Assembly (NCBI RefSeq): GCF_042186555.1
Contig: NC_133331.1
Location: 1,847,395-1,911,394, forward strand
Source of the DNA: Aquarana catesbeiana
Lineage: Eukaryota; Chordata; Amphibia; Anura; Ranidae
DNA length: 64,000 bases
Reading direction: 5' to 3'
The stretch's first letter is position 1; each line of letters opens with the position of its first letter. Under the pieces are notes generated by a model that saw only the letters and a program-made list of their open reading frames with translations, ran no database searches and was not told the origin of the DNA. Made by a program: the position numbers and the translations under genes. This document shows positions 41,325 through 52,450 of this stretch, piece by piece.

Positions 41325-42110
41325 TGTAAAGGTTCGTTTTAAAAAATAAACAAAAACAAACATGTTATATTTACCTCCTCTGTGCAGTTGGTTTTGTACA
41401 GAGTGGCCCCGATCCTCCTCTTCTGAGGTCCTTCAGCGGCACTTCTGGCTCCTCCTCTTCTCGAGTGCCCTGTCAGAGAGCCGATCCCCCTCGGGGCACC
41501 CGCGCGGACGCGCTCCTGTGTCTTGCTGCTGCTGTATCAGCAGGACTTGTCCCCCCCCCCCCCCGCTCGTCCCCATCGCTGGAAAGACCGGGTTCAGGTA
41601 AGAGAAAGGGGGGTCTGGGGGGGGGAACTGCATCCCAGAAGACAAAAAAAAAAAAAAAAAAAAAAGAAAAGTCAGCAGCTACAAATACTGCAGCTGCTGA
41701 CTTTTAATAATCGGACACTTACCTGTCCCGGGGTCCAGCGATGCCAGGGAATGAAGCCCCGCTAGTCTCCCCCTCCTCTCTGCGGCGCCGGCATTGTAAC
41801 TGTGGGCGTCCGGCTGTGGCTTCACAGCCGGGCACGCACTGCGCATGCGCGAGCCGCCCTGTGACTGGCCGGGCAATCATTTGTGATGTGTCCCAGATGA
41901 TTGCCGAGAGGGAGGGGGGGGGGGGAGGTGAACTTGCTTCCGGCACCGCGGAGCCCCGGGAGGAAGTGGGAGCTGGGACCCTCTACAAAGAGGGTTTCCG
42001 CTCCACCCCCAAAAAAATGTCAGGGGGTCACCTTTCCTTAAAGCAGAAGTTCCATTTTTGGGTGTAACTCTGCTTTAATGCATAGAATGCAAACCGTGAG
42101 ACTTTACAAC
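41325..42110. mobile_element. Ranid MITE family M fragments
   Basis: 41325-41600 has AAAGGAGATGTAAAGGTTCG, AACAAACATGTTATATTTAC and GTACAGAGTGGCCCCGATCC, the left half of family M. After an A run (41644-41665), 41700-42110 resembles a second, different member ending TGCTTTAATGCATAGAATGC. Poly-C and poly-G runs interrupt both. No coding. Confidence 0.55.
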
Positions 42111-42904
42111 TTCTTTAAGAAGGGTCATCATTAAGGGAAGGGGGAAACAGTGAACCAGGACACACCGGACCCCTGCTGTGATCCGCATGCGACTCATATG
42201 TGAACCCAGCCTTAGAGTTACTAAAAGGTTCACATTATTATCGTCGCTCTTCAAAGCTACTTTATAGGACATAAAAAGCAGAATGTATAAATAATTCCTA
42301 AGACGGTCGATGTTGGCGATGGAAACGCCTCTTGGCTTAAAAGAATTGAGGGTTCTGAACATCAATGCTTCTCTATGGAGACTCGGCGCGTTCCGTTCCT
42401 CTCCATCGTCACTGCGTTCAATGCTTTGTAAAATCCCCCCCAGTATAGCCCTGGTGGTGGTCCACCCACTGGAGAAGGACAGGGGTTTCGGTGTTTTGGG
42501 GTAATACGGACATCAAGCAGCTTGTGTGTCCTTTGGAGAGTTTCTTCCCCTCCTCTCTACACGGTTGATTTTTTTTGCAATTCAAGTTAAAAGCATAAAA
42601 TCATCCTTCAAAGTTCCTACTTTGCCTTGGGCTTGTCACCACGCTGGCTGCAAGTGGCAAATATTAAATATTAATATGAAGTATTACATATTTACCTGAC
42701 GGGGAAAAAAAGAAACGTCCTGAGCGTAATAAATACATAAATAAAATATATCTGAAAACACAATGCATTCCCCTTAAAGGATCATTATACATTCATAGTT
42801 CTACTTTGTTACACCCCCTTTCCCGGCACCCCACAAAGTTTTATATTCACTTCTTTATGGTCTGTAGGGGGGGGGGGCAGAGCTGCCGGTATATAAAGTT
42901 ACAG
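42111..42904. other. No recognised feature
   Basis: Apparently unique sequence with CCACCCACTGGAGAAGGACA and an AT-rich stretch (42660-42780). No exon, transposon end or array is recognised. Confidence 0.4.
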
Positions 42905-43089
42905 AAAATAATTGCCTCCCCTGCAGATTGTGTAAGTTTTGCCCACTTACATAGAAATGAAGGGTCTATAATTGTTATCATAGGTGTATTTTATATGATA
43001 GAGACAGAATATCAACCAAAAATCCAGAAAAAACACACAATACAAATGTTATAAATGGAGTAAAATAAGTATTTGATCCCCTTCATATA

Positions 43090-44279
43090 AAAACATGAAT
43101 TAGTAGTTGGTGGAGAAACCCTTGTTGGTGATCACAGAGGTCAGACGTTTCTTGTAGGTGGTGATCAGGTTTGCTCACATCTCAGGAGGGATTTTGGGCC
43201 ACTCTTCTTTACAGATCTTCTCTAAATCCTGAAGGTTTCTTGGCTGTCTCTTGGCAATTCGAAGTTTCAGCTTCTTCCATACATTTTCTATGGGATTAAG
43301 ATCTGGAGACTGTCCATAAACAACAAAGAAAGGTGCTACTACCCCAAGTTAATGAAACTCCTCCTGAGCTGTTGAGTGCAGGATGATGAATGGATAAAGG
43401 ACAATCCGCAACTCCATACTTGCTCTTGGCTAGGCCACTCCATGACCTTAATGTGCCTATTTTTATTGCCTTGGCGGTGTGTTTTGGGTCCTTGTCATGC
43501 TGGAAGACCCATCCATGACCCATCTTCAGTGTTCTGGATGAGGGAAGAAGGTTCTCCTCCAAGATCTTACAATACATGGCCCCGTCCATTGGACCCTCAA
43601 TGTGGCAAAGTCGGCCTGAACCTTTATCAGAGAAACAGCCCCAAATCATCATGTTTCCACCTCCGTGTGTGACTGTAGGGATGATGTGACTGTAGGGATG
43701 GTGTGTGACTGTAGGGATGCGGTGTGACTGTAGGGATGATGTGACTGTAGGGATGATGTGCGACTGTAGGGATGGTGTCTTAGGGTCATAGTCAGCATTT
43801 TTCTTCCTCCAAACACAGAGAGTCGAGTTAATGCCAAAGAGCTGAATTTTGGTCTCATCTGACCACAGAACTTTCTCCCAATCCTTCTCTGAATCATGTA
43901 GATGTTCATTGGTAGACTTCAGATGGACCTGTACATGTGTCTTCAATCCATGGTGGTGTATTGGGTTACCAATGGTTTGTTTGGTGACTGAGGTCCCAAC
44001 TGCCTTGAGATCCTTCACCAGCTCCTCCCGTGTAGTTCTGGGCGGATCCCTCACTTTTCTCATGACCATCCTCACCCCATGAGGAGAAATCTTCCATGGA
44101 TCTCCAGACTGAGGACGATTGATGGTTATTTTGTATTTCTTCCATTTGTGAATAATCTCTCCAACAGTTGTCTTCTTCTCACCAAGCTTCTTGCTGATGG
44201 TCTTGTAGCCCATTCCAGCCTTGTGCAGGTCTACAATCTTCTCCCTGATGTCCTCTGACAGATCTTTGGTCTTCCCCAT
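43090..44279 (-). pseudogene. Tc1 transposase, best preserved copy (D)
   Basis: One minus frame starting at 44279 (MGKTKDLSEDIREKIVDLHK) runs 327 codons. It includes the helix-turn-helix region (MGYKTISKKLGEKKTTVGEI), VLWSDETKIQLFGINST with the first Asp, HGGGNMMIWGCFSDKGSG, and WVFQHDKDPKHTAKA with the second Asp. The frame then goes wrong at a roughly 116-bp insertion (43313-43428), which separates it from SPDLNPIENVW with the catalytic Glu and the C terminus. A short array (43668-43790) lengthens the pre-HGGG region. Inactive, but it lost function late. Confidence 0.85.
43668..43790. repeat. Short tandem repeat inside Tc1 transposase (copy D)
   Basis: Six to seven units of about 17-20 bp with GACTGTAGGGATGATGTG, in the same transposase position as the 45-bp arrays of copies A and B, but built from a different unit. 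The minus frame stays open through it and repeats SHIIPTVT-like residues. Confidence 0.9.
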
Positions 44280-44411
44280 GATGGTGAGGATTGGATGGAA
44301 GAAAGAGATTCTGTGGACAGGTGTCTTTTATACACATAACGAGTTGTCGTTAGGAGAACCTTCTTACATTGACAGGACTAATCTGTGTACCACATGAGCA
44401 CCTACTGTAGT

Positions 44412-44926
44412 GTCTGTGTATACTCCATATATACCCCCCATATATACTATATACACTCTCTATATACTCCATATATACCCCCATATATACTATATACACT
44501 CTCTATATACTCCATATATACCCCCCATATATACTATATACACTCTCTATATACTCCATATATACCCCCCATATATACTATATACACTCTCTATATACTC
44601 CATATATACTATATACACTCTCTATATACTCCATATATACTATATACACTCTCTATATACTCCATATATACTATATACACTCTCTATATACCCCCATATA
44701 TACTATATACACTCTCTATATACTCCATATATACTATATACACTCTCTATATACCCCCATATATACTATATACACTCTCTATATACTCCATATATACTAT
44801 ATACACTCTCTATATACCCCCCATATATACTATATACACTCTCTATATACTCCATATATACTATATACACTCTCTATATACTCCATATATACTATATACA
44901 CTCTCTATATACTCCATATATATACC
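44412..44926. repeat. AT-rich minisatellite in Tc1 copy D
   Basis: Units of CCATATATACTATATACACT plus CTCTATATACT or CCCCC variants, 23-33 bp. It lies upstream of the transposase start. Plus frames stay open with Tyr/Ile/Ser/Pro repeats; these are artefacts. Confidence 0.95.
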
Positions 44927-45280
44927 ACATGAGCACCTCCTGTAGCCAGTCTGTGGGGGGCAGAATTATTGTTGGTTGGTAGGGGATCAAATACTTATTT
45001 TACTCCATTTATAACATTTGTTATAGAAACGTCTGACCTCTGTGATCACCAACAAGGGTTTCTCCACCAACTACTAAGTCATGTTCTGTGAAGGGGATCA
45101 AATACTTATTTTACTCACTGAACTGCAACTCCATTTATAACATTTGTATTGTGTGATTTTTCTGGATTTTTGGTTGATATTCTGTCTCTATCATATAAAA
45201 TACACCTATGATAAAAATTATAGACCCTTCATTTCTATGTAAGGGGGCAAAACTTACACAATCTGCAGGGGAGACGATCG

Positions 45281-45593
45281 TTATTTTTCCCCGCTGTATT
45301 GACTCCTCGCTTCTTCTTAGCATGAAAACAAATACTGTTGATTTCTATGGGGAGTTTAGATATTGTTAGGATGCCTAATAGATAGGCTCTCCATAGGAAA
45401 GAACGGGGTTTTCTCCACGCATTGGCGCAAAAGCGAGAGACCAGCCAAAAAGTTTGAAGCATCAACTGTGCAGCTCCTTGTTGAGTATAAAATCTTGGAG
45501 GTGCTAAAGAGAGGTCTAAGGCTTTAGTGTGATGCTGAAATCCGAGAGTCAAGGGTGGGAAGTCCCAAGACCTCCTGCTCTCTATCTCCCCCG
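45281..45593. other. No recognised feature
   Basis: Unique-looking sequence between the Tc1 arm and the LTR-like repeat. It is G/A-rich and without an open gene. Confidence 0.4.
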
Positions 45594-46125
45594 TGTCAGG
45601 AACGGTGTCATTACTGGTTTCACCTGCTGGTGGCACTGTTAGGCTCAGCACCAAAGGGTGTAATTCTGGTGGCCACCAGCGGGTGTCTCCCTGCCTGGAC
45701 TACAGACCAGCTATCTGGCACACCTGTTATGGGTCTGCTGGTCTATATAAACCCGCCCTGAACTAAAGCTCATTGCTCAGAAATCCTCTGCTAGCCCTTG
45801 TCCCTGCCTGTTCCTGGACCCCGTTCTGTGAATCCTGTCCTTGAGTCCTGTTCCCTGCTCCTTACGATCTGCTTCCTTATTCCTGGTTTCTGTTCCCCTC
45901 TTGCTTTTGTCCCTGCCTTATTTATTCCATGTTTGTTTCCTTTGCTCGTGTATATATATTAGGTGGTTTTGGGGTTTGCTGTGTTTTTCACTTATTTACT
46001 TGTTTTCTGTTTGGTTAGACGTGTGTCCTTATCTTTAGTAAATTGACTTGTTTGTCCCGGATTCCTTGGTGCAGCCCAACGATCTGATCACCTGTATTGG
46101 ATGTCTGTGAATAACATCCCTGACA
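45594..46125 (+). mobile_element. LTR-like repeat (probable solo LTR), copy 1
   Basis: 532 bp starting TGTCAGGAACGG and ending ACATCCCTGACA, giving the inverted TG...CA ends of an LTR. A TATA box (TATATAA, 45744-45750) lies at the expected internal position, and an AGTAAA polyadenylation-like signal is near 46037. It is followed by GAATTCTGAGGCC without an obvious primer-binding site, gag or pol. It was probably a Ty3/gypsy-type element reduced to its LTR; the family assignment is inference. Confidence 0.55.
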
Positions 46126-46386
46126 GAATTCTGAGGCCATGCGATCAGATCGATTGCACCTGAGAATTGGGTCTGAGCACTTTGCTATTGTTGAAAGATG
46201 GATTCTGAAAATATTCTGTCTTTATCGCTCCTGGCAACTGATGACAGACATTGTGTGAATACACCAGGGAACGATTGTTAGAATGCATCTGTCTAGCTCA
46301 TGTTTTTATTGACCAAGGCAGACGTGCAACCATGAATTCAGATCTGTGCTGAGTTGGGTCTGTCTGATGTCGCTGGGGGAGGTGAT

Positions 46387-46510
46387 GACTATATACCCCC
46401 TTTTATGACTATATACCCCCTTTTATGACTATATACCCCCGTTTATGACTATACACCCCCTTTTATGATTATACACCCCCGTTTATGACTATACACCCCC
46501 TTTTATGACT
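46387..46510. repeat. 20-bp tandem repeat, six copies
   Basis: GACTATATACCCCCTTTTAT repeated at exact 20-bp spacing with one or two changes per copy (TACACC, CCCGTTT). Confidence 0.95.
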
Positions 46511-46814
46511 ATATAGAAAAAAGAGAAAGGCTGAATATTGCTCCCTGACATGGGACACCTCCATCCCTATAATGCACAAAACCAGAAAAAGATTAGCCCA
46601 TGGGACTTTATATGAGGTGTCCATGTTGATCACAAGTAAATAAATAAAAAAATAAATAGAGTAAAAAATATATATCAAATTTATTAGAATCATTATCATA
46701 CAATAGAGCTCATGCATATAGATGGCAATTCATAAGAACAGCAATATAACATAATGGTCCTTAAAACATAGCCAAAATGACATTAATCAGAGTATAATAA
46801 ATGCAGATATACAT
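46511..46814. other. AT-rich spacer before the foldback
   Basis: AT-rich sequence containing GTAAATAAATAAAAAAATAA. No gene or repeat edge is recognised. Confidence 0.4.
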
Positions 46815-48710
46815 GATACATCTCTAACCCGACGCGTTTCGCGAGCTCTCCTCGCATCATCAGGGGCTGATGTATATATCTGATGTCTGTAACAACAGGT
46901 AAAAAATATATTCAAGTATGGGTTATGATTGGACAAAAATGCGAAGCCAGAGCTCATGATCCCATACTCACTTGTCAGGCCGTTGGCTCCAGGGGCCGAC
47001 CCCCGGCAGGGGCGGTCGGAAAGTATCTCCCAAGGGAGCTGAAGGGACGGAGGTCAAAGCATGGAGGACCGAGGTCAGGCGTAGGGCAGGCACGGCAAAG
47101 AAATAGAAGGGAAAAAGAGAAGGCTGGACCTAGATGTCACCCAGAGTCATTGCAGAGCTTGCTCACTAGAAAAAATTAAATGAGTAAGATATATATGTAT
47201 ATATGGAAGTAGATCTACAAAAATAGATGTAGCAAAAGGTATCAAGTGGTATGCTCTGGTGCAAAGGGTGCAGAGGTGTCCAACCATAGTAGAGGGGAAG
47301 AAGGAAGAAGGAGAGAAAAAAAGAAAGGAAGAGAGAAAAGAGAAAAAGGGGGAAAGGAAAAAGAGAAGAGAGGGCCAAAAGTGTAGCCCCCCAGTCCTGC
47401 AGGGTGTATTCCAAAATAAAAAATTGTATGAATGTGTGTCTATGGGTAGTAGATGTAGAGATAGTAATAGTATCCTAAGTAGCTAAAAAATATTATATAT
47501 AGTAGATTCAATATGAGAGATTGTAAAGGTAATTGTATATGTAGCTCAAATAGTTGATATCAAGATGTTGTAAAAATATAGATGTCTTGTACTGAAGTAT
47601 ATGGGATATAAGAATGTCCTGCAAGGAATGAGGGAAGAGCAGTGTGAAGTGAGTGAGGGGAAAGTGATGAAGAAGGGGATAAGGGGTGATGTGAAGAAAG
47701 ACGGAGAAGGAGAGAGAGATAGATGAATAATTTGAGCAAAAAAAGATGTGAGAGAAATAAATGAAGTAAGGGAGTGAAAGTGTATACAAATAACACTCCA
47801 CATGTAAGGTGGCTGGTGAATGCGTTGAAGAAATGACATGTAATAACAAGCGTGGTAGTGAACGTAATGCTTACCGGTGTGCTCTCTAGTAAATGTGTGG
47901 AGAGGACCCAGCTAGGGAAGAAATATGCCGTGCCAAAACCCCCGCCTAAATACCCGGACATCCGCCGTGTAACTCCGCCCCTAACGTCATGCGATTGGCG
48001 AATGGGGGAGGGGATCCTCCGTGCGCTCGCCGGAACTACAGCAAAGCGCAACGGGGATCCCCGCCCATCGCCTGGAGTGACATATTGCGCCAGGAATACA
48101 GACATCGCTGGGAGCGGATGTCTTCCACTGCGCGCAAGGCATGGCGCCGATGCACGTGGTGGCTCCGCCCCTCATGGGGTGGAGAGGCGGAGACAGCAGG
48201 GGAATTGCTCTCTCCTTCTTCCTTCTTCCCCTCTACTATGGTTGGACACCTCTGCACCCTTTGCACCAGAGCATACCACTTGATACCTTTTGCTACATCT
48301 ATTTTTGTAGATCTACTTCCATATATACATATATATCTTACTCATTTAATTTTTTCTAGTGAGCAAGCTCTGCAATGACTCTGGGTGACATCTAGGTCCA
48401 GCCTTCTCTTTTTCCCTTCTATTTCTTTGCCGTGCCTGCCCTACGCCTGACCTCGGTCCTCCATGCTTTGACCTCCGTCCCTTCAGCTCCCTTGGGAGAT
48501 ACTTTCCGACCGCCCCTGCCGGGGGTCGGCCCCTGGAGCCAACGGCCTGACAAGTGAGTATGGGATCATGAGCTCTGGCTTCGCATTTTTGTCCAATCAT
48601 AACCCATACTTGAATATATTTTTTACCTGTTGTTACAGACATCAGATATATACATCAGCCCCTGATGATGCGAGGAGAGCTCGCGAAACGCGTCGGGTTA
48701 GAGATGTATC
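46815..48710. mobile_element. Large foldback element, two 502-bp arms
   Basis: The arms 46815-47316 and 48209-48710 are reverse complements without any indel: matching points always sum to 95525, and both arms encode the same 98-codon reading (46883-47179 plus, 48346-48642 minus). The loop is 892 bp (47317-48208), purine-rich on its left half. Each arm end carries the core GCGAAACGCGTCGGG with CCTGATGATGCGAGG beside it. No transposase is seen. The right arm directly abuts a second LTR-like copy, which has lost its first 14 bp there. Confidence 0.85.
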
Positions 48711-48714
48711 TCGG

Positions 48715-49129
48715 TCATTACTGGTTTCACCTGCTGGTGGCACTGTTAGGCTCAGCACCAAAGGGTGTAATTCTGGTGGCCACCAGCGGGTGTCTCCCTG
48801 CCTGGACTACAGACCAGCTATCTGGCACACCTGTTATGGGTCTGCTGGTCTATATAAACCCGCCCTGAACTAAAGCTCATTGTTTCAGAATTCCTCTGCT
48901 ATCCCTTGTCCCTGCCTGTTCCAGGTTTTGTTCCCTATATATTAGGTGGTTTGGGGGTTTGCTGTGTTTTTCACTTATTTACTTGTTTATGGTTTGCTGT
49001 TTGGTTACATGTGTGTCCTTATCTTTAGTAAACATACTTTTTTCATTGACTTGTTTGTCCCGGATTCCTTGGTGCAGCCCAACGATCCGATCACCTGTAT
49101 TGGATGTCTGTGTATAACATCCCCTGACA
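48715..49129 (+). mobile_element. LTR-like repeat, copy 2 (truncated)
   Basis: Matches 45608-46125 from TCATTACTGGTTTCACCTGC to CATCCCCTGACA, with an internal loss of about 100 bp in the C/T-rich part. TATATAA is at 48851-48857. The 5' end is cut exactly at the foldback arm. Same orientation as copy 1. Confidence 0.6.
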
Positions 49130-49136
49130 CCCCATC

Positions 49137-50885
49137 ACCTCCTCCCATGCTCACCTTCAGGACTTCTCCAGAGCCTCTCCCAACCTCTGGAACTTCTCTC
49201 CCGGTATATCCAATCGGCCCCTAACCTGTCCACCTTCAGGACTTCTCCAGAGCCTCTCCCATCCTCTGGAACTCCCTGCCCCGGTATATCTGATCAGCCC
49301 CTAACCTGTCCACCTTCAGGACTTCTCCAGAGCCTCTCCCATCCTCTGGAACTCCCTGCCCCGATATATCCGATCAGCCCCTAACCTGTCCACCTTCAGG
49401 ACTTCTCCAGAGCCTCTCCCATCCTCTGGAACTCCCTGCCCCGGTATATCCGATCAGCCCCTAACCTGTCCACCTCCAGGACTTCTCCAGAGCCTCTCCC
49501 ATCCTCTGGAACTCCCTGCCCCAGTATATCCGATCAGCCCCTAACCTGTCCACCTTCAGGACTTCTCCAGAGCCTCTCCCAACCTCTGGAACTTCTCTCC
49601 CGGTATATCCAATCGGCCCCTAACCTGTCCACCTTCAGGACTTCTCCAGAGCCTCTCCCATCCTCTGGAACTCCCTGCCCCGGTATATCCGATCAGCCCC
49701 TAACCTGTCCACCTCCAGGACTTCTCCAGAGCCTCTCCCATCCTCTGGAACTCCCTGCCCCAGTATATCCGATCAGCCCCTAACCTGTCCACCTTCAGGA
49801 CTTCTCCAGAGCCTCTCCCAACCTCTGGAACTTCTCTCCCGGTATATCCAATCGGCCCCTAACCTGTCCACCTTCAGGACTTCTCCAGAGCCTCTCCCAT
49901 CCTCTGGAACTCCCTGCCCCGGTATATCTGATCAGCCCCTAACCTGTCCACCTTCAGGACTTCTCCAGAGCCTCTCCCATCCTCTGGAACTCCCTGCCCC
50001 GATATATCCGATCAGCCCCTAACCTGTCCACCTTCAGGACTTCTCCAGAGCCTCTCCCATCCTCTGGAACTCCCTGCCCCGGTATATCCGATCAGCCCCT
50101 AACCTGTCCACCTCCAGGACTTCTCCAGAGCCTCTCCCATCCTCTGGAACTCCCTGCCCCAGTATATCCGATCAGCCCCTAACCTGTCCACCTTCAGGAC
50201 TTCTCCAGAGCCTCTCCCAACCTCTGGAACTTCTCTCCCGGTATATCCAATCGGCCCCTAACCTGTCCACCTTCAGGACTTCTCCAGAGCCTCTCCCATC
50301 CTCTGGAACTCCCTGCCCCGGTATATCCGATCAGCCCCTAACCTGTCCACCTCCAGGACTTCTCCAGAGCCTCTCCCATCCTCTGGAACTCCCTGCCCCA
50401 GTATATCCGATCAGCCCCTAACCTGTCCACCTTCAGGACTTCTCCAGAGCCTCTCCCAACCTCTGGAACTTCTCTCCCGGTATATCCAATCGGCCCCTAA
50501 CCTGTCCACCTTCAGGACTTCTCCAGAGCCTCTCCCATCCTCTGGAACTCCCTGCCCCGGTATATCTGATCAGCCCCTAACCTGTCCACCTTCAGGACTT
50601 CTCCAGAGCCTCTCCCATCCTCTGGAACTCCCTGCCCCGGTATATCCGATCAGCCCCTAACCTGTCCACTTTCAGGACTTCTCCAGAGCCTCTCCCATCC
50701 TCTGGAACTCCCTGCCCCAGTATATCCGATCAGCCCCTAACCTGTCCACCTTCAGGACTTCTCCAGAGCCTCTCCCATCCTCTGGAACTCCCTGCCCCAG
50801 TATATCCGATCAGCCCCTAACCTGTCCACCTCCAGGACTTCTCCAGAGCCTCTCCCATCCTCTGGAACTTCTCTCCCAGTATGTC
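49137..50885. repeat. 79/80-bp minisatellite with 638-bp higher-order repeat
   Basis: About 22 units. The unit is a piece of LINE ORF2 tail: read in frame it gives LWNSLPRYIRSAPNLSTFR. Rare 79-bp units with GAACTTCTCTCCCGG start at 49191, 49590, 49829, 50228 and 50467, spaced 399, 239, 399 and 239 bp. Thus an eight-unit block of 638 bp is repeated at least twice. Because 80 is not divisible by three, the array cannot be translated through. Confidence 0.95.
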
Positions 50886-51190
50886 CAGTCAGCCCCTAAC
50901 TTATCTACGTTTTAGGCAATCCTTGAAAACTCATTTATTCAGGGAAGCCTACCCCATTCACACCTAAAAATTGTACTTCGGCCTCCTCCATCAGATCATC
51001 CCCTGCAGCTATTACCGTTTGTAGTACCCCCCTTTTTAAATTGTAAGTTCTCAGGATCAGGGCCCTCCCTATCCTTCTGTATTGAATCATATTGTAATTT
51101 GTACTGTATCCCATTATATTGTAATTTGTGCGCGCAAACTGTTGGCGCCATATAAATCCTGTATAATAATAACAATATTATGGTTATAAT
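50886..51190 (+). mobile_element. LINE 3' end next to the 80-bp array
   Basis: Continues the last unit as YVQSAPNLSTFRQSLKTHLF and REAY with one frameshifting T. Then comes a 3' tail (AAATTGTAAGTTCTCAGGAT, GCAAACTGTTGGCGCCATAT, AAATCCTGTATAATAATAAC). The WNSLP...LKTHLF pattern is the usual end of ORF2 in L2/Rex-like non-LTR elements; this clade call is from memory. Confidence 0.7.
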
Positions 51191-51195
51191 ACTAA

Positions 51196-51557
51196 TAAGC
51201 AAGGTCCATAAAGACATGGATGAGTGAGTTTAGGGTGGAGGAACTTGATTGTCCTGCACAGAGTCCTGATCTCACCCCCATAGAACACCTTTGGGGTGAA
51301 TTAGAGCGGAGACTGCGAGCCAGGCCTTCTCATCCAACATCAGTGCCTGACCTCACAAATGCTCTTCTGGAAGAATGGTCAAACATTCCCATAGACACCC
51401 TCCTAAACCTTGTGGACGGCCTTCCCAGAAGAGGTGAAGCTGTTATAGCTGCAAAGGGCGGAGCCAACTCAATATTGAACCCTCCGGACTAAGACTGGGA
51501 TGTCATTAAAGTTCATGTGTGTGTAAAGGGGGGACCAATACTTTTGGTAGCATAGTG
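51196..51557 (+). mobile_element. Tc1/mariner 3' fragment (same lineage as 37.8-39.1 kb)
   Basis: Plus-strand C-terminal transposase frame (51220-51492): MSEFRVEELDCPAQSPDLTP, IEHLWGELERRLRARP with the catalytic Glu, and the LNPPD stop. It then has the terminal sequence ATACTTTTGGTAGCATAGTG followed by TA. It is truncated on the left at AAGCAAGGTCCATAAAGACA. Confidence 0.85.
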
Positions 51558-52235
51558 TATGTACTTCCTATGCTCCTCAGCTCCATCTAGTGGCCATAAT
51601 GCAGTATTTAACTACTGCCCATAAGAAAAGGACATTCGATCAGAAGAGAAAATAGCCTAAAGAACCTTCGTTGTCTAATTCACACAGAACATTCCGGTTC
51701 TCCGGGTGATGGGCTATGCTGCACATTTATTTATTTTTCAGAGAATGAGGGGTCTGTTTATAAAGTATATGTGTTGCCCAAAGCCACTGAGCAGGCACTT
51801 CGATTTTCTAGTTTATAGTAAGGAGGGGGGTGGGGAGAAGTCACTGTTGCTATGGGCACCGCGGCGACTTTGGTTTAGGGCCCCTTTTTTTTTGAACCAC
51901 CCGGCAAAGTATTATGACATTTCCTGCGGAGTTGGCCCCCGGCCCAGCCTGAGTTCCCGAAGCCCGCTGAGCTTTTCTGGAGATCCGGCCCGGCAGATAT
52001 ATTCATGGAAAGCGGCGGCGGCGGCATCTGCGCGCTCATCTATAATCGCCGTATATTTTATCTGTTAAACGAAAAACAGACAAAAAAAAAAAAACGTGCT
52101 TATTAAAAATGCAATACAGCGAGGCGAGGAGAGAGCTCATTCATTTAATTGTCGAAGGTGAGAAAGCGTTAGGCGGTCCCTCAAGAATAATAACTACGCA
52201 GAACCAAGTCTTCGCTGTCTGAGCCGCACACTCAG
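51558..52235. other. Unique-looking sequence, no gene called
   Basis: Includes AGCGGCGGCGGCGGCATCTG near 52010 and an A run at 52081. It shows no recognised exon, array or transposon end. It is one of the few stretches in the right half that is not obviously repeat, so it is a reasonable place to look for conserved noncoding DNA. Confidence 0.4.
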
Positions 52236-52450
52236 CGTCCCCCCCCCTTTCCGCTCCCCTCCCCCCCCCACCGCACACCCAGCGCCCCCCCCTTCCCGCT
52301 CCCCTCCCCCCCCCCCACCGCACACCCAGCGCCCCCCCTACCGCACACCCAGCGCCCCCCCCTTCCCGCTCCCCTCCCCCCCCCACCGCACACCCAGCGC
52401 CCCCCCCTTCCCGCTCCCCCCCCACCGCACACCCAGCGCTCCCCCCCCCC
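52236..52450. repeat. C-rich minisatellite
   Basis: Five to six imperfect units of CCGCACACCCAGCGCCCCCC with CCTTCCCGCTCCCCTCCCCC. The G-rich minus strand has quadruplex potential. Confidence 0.9.

Larger units (their letters stand above)
42905..45280 (-). mobile_element. Tc1-like transposon copy D with long inverted arms
   Basis: The left arm (about 42911-43164) and right arm (about 45026-45275) are inverted copies of each other, both including GATAGAGACAGAATATCAAC or its complement and the conserved GGTCAGACGTTTCT block. The right side also has a first end-like GGGGATCAAATACTTATTTT at 44985. So the element's end region was duplicated in inverse orientation. The transposase is on the minus strand. 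Confidence 0.8.

Noticed and set aside
44385..44982. Tyr/Ile-rich plus frames of 186-190 codons
   Set aside because: Translations of an AT minisatellite.
46883..48642. A conserved 98-residue protein encoded twice
   Set aside because: The two identical readings are the same DNA in the inverted arms of the foldback; no homology or start context is recognised.
45594..49129. A complete LTR retrotransposon between the two LTR-like copies
   Set aside because: The 2.6 kb between them contains no gag, pol or primer-binding site, and is mostly a foldback element; two separate LTR relics are more likely.
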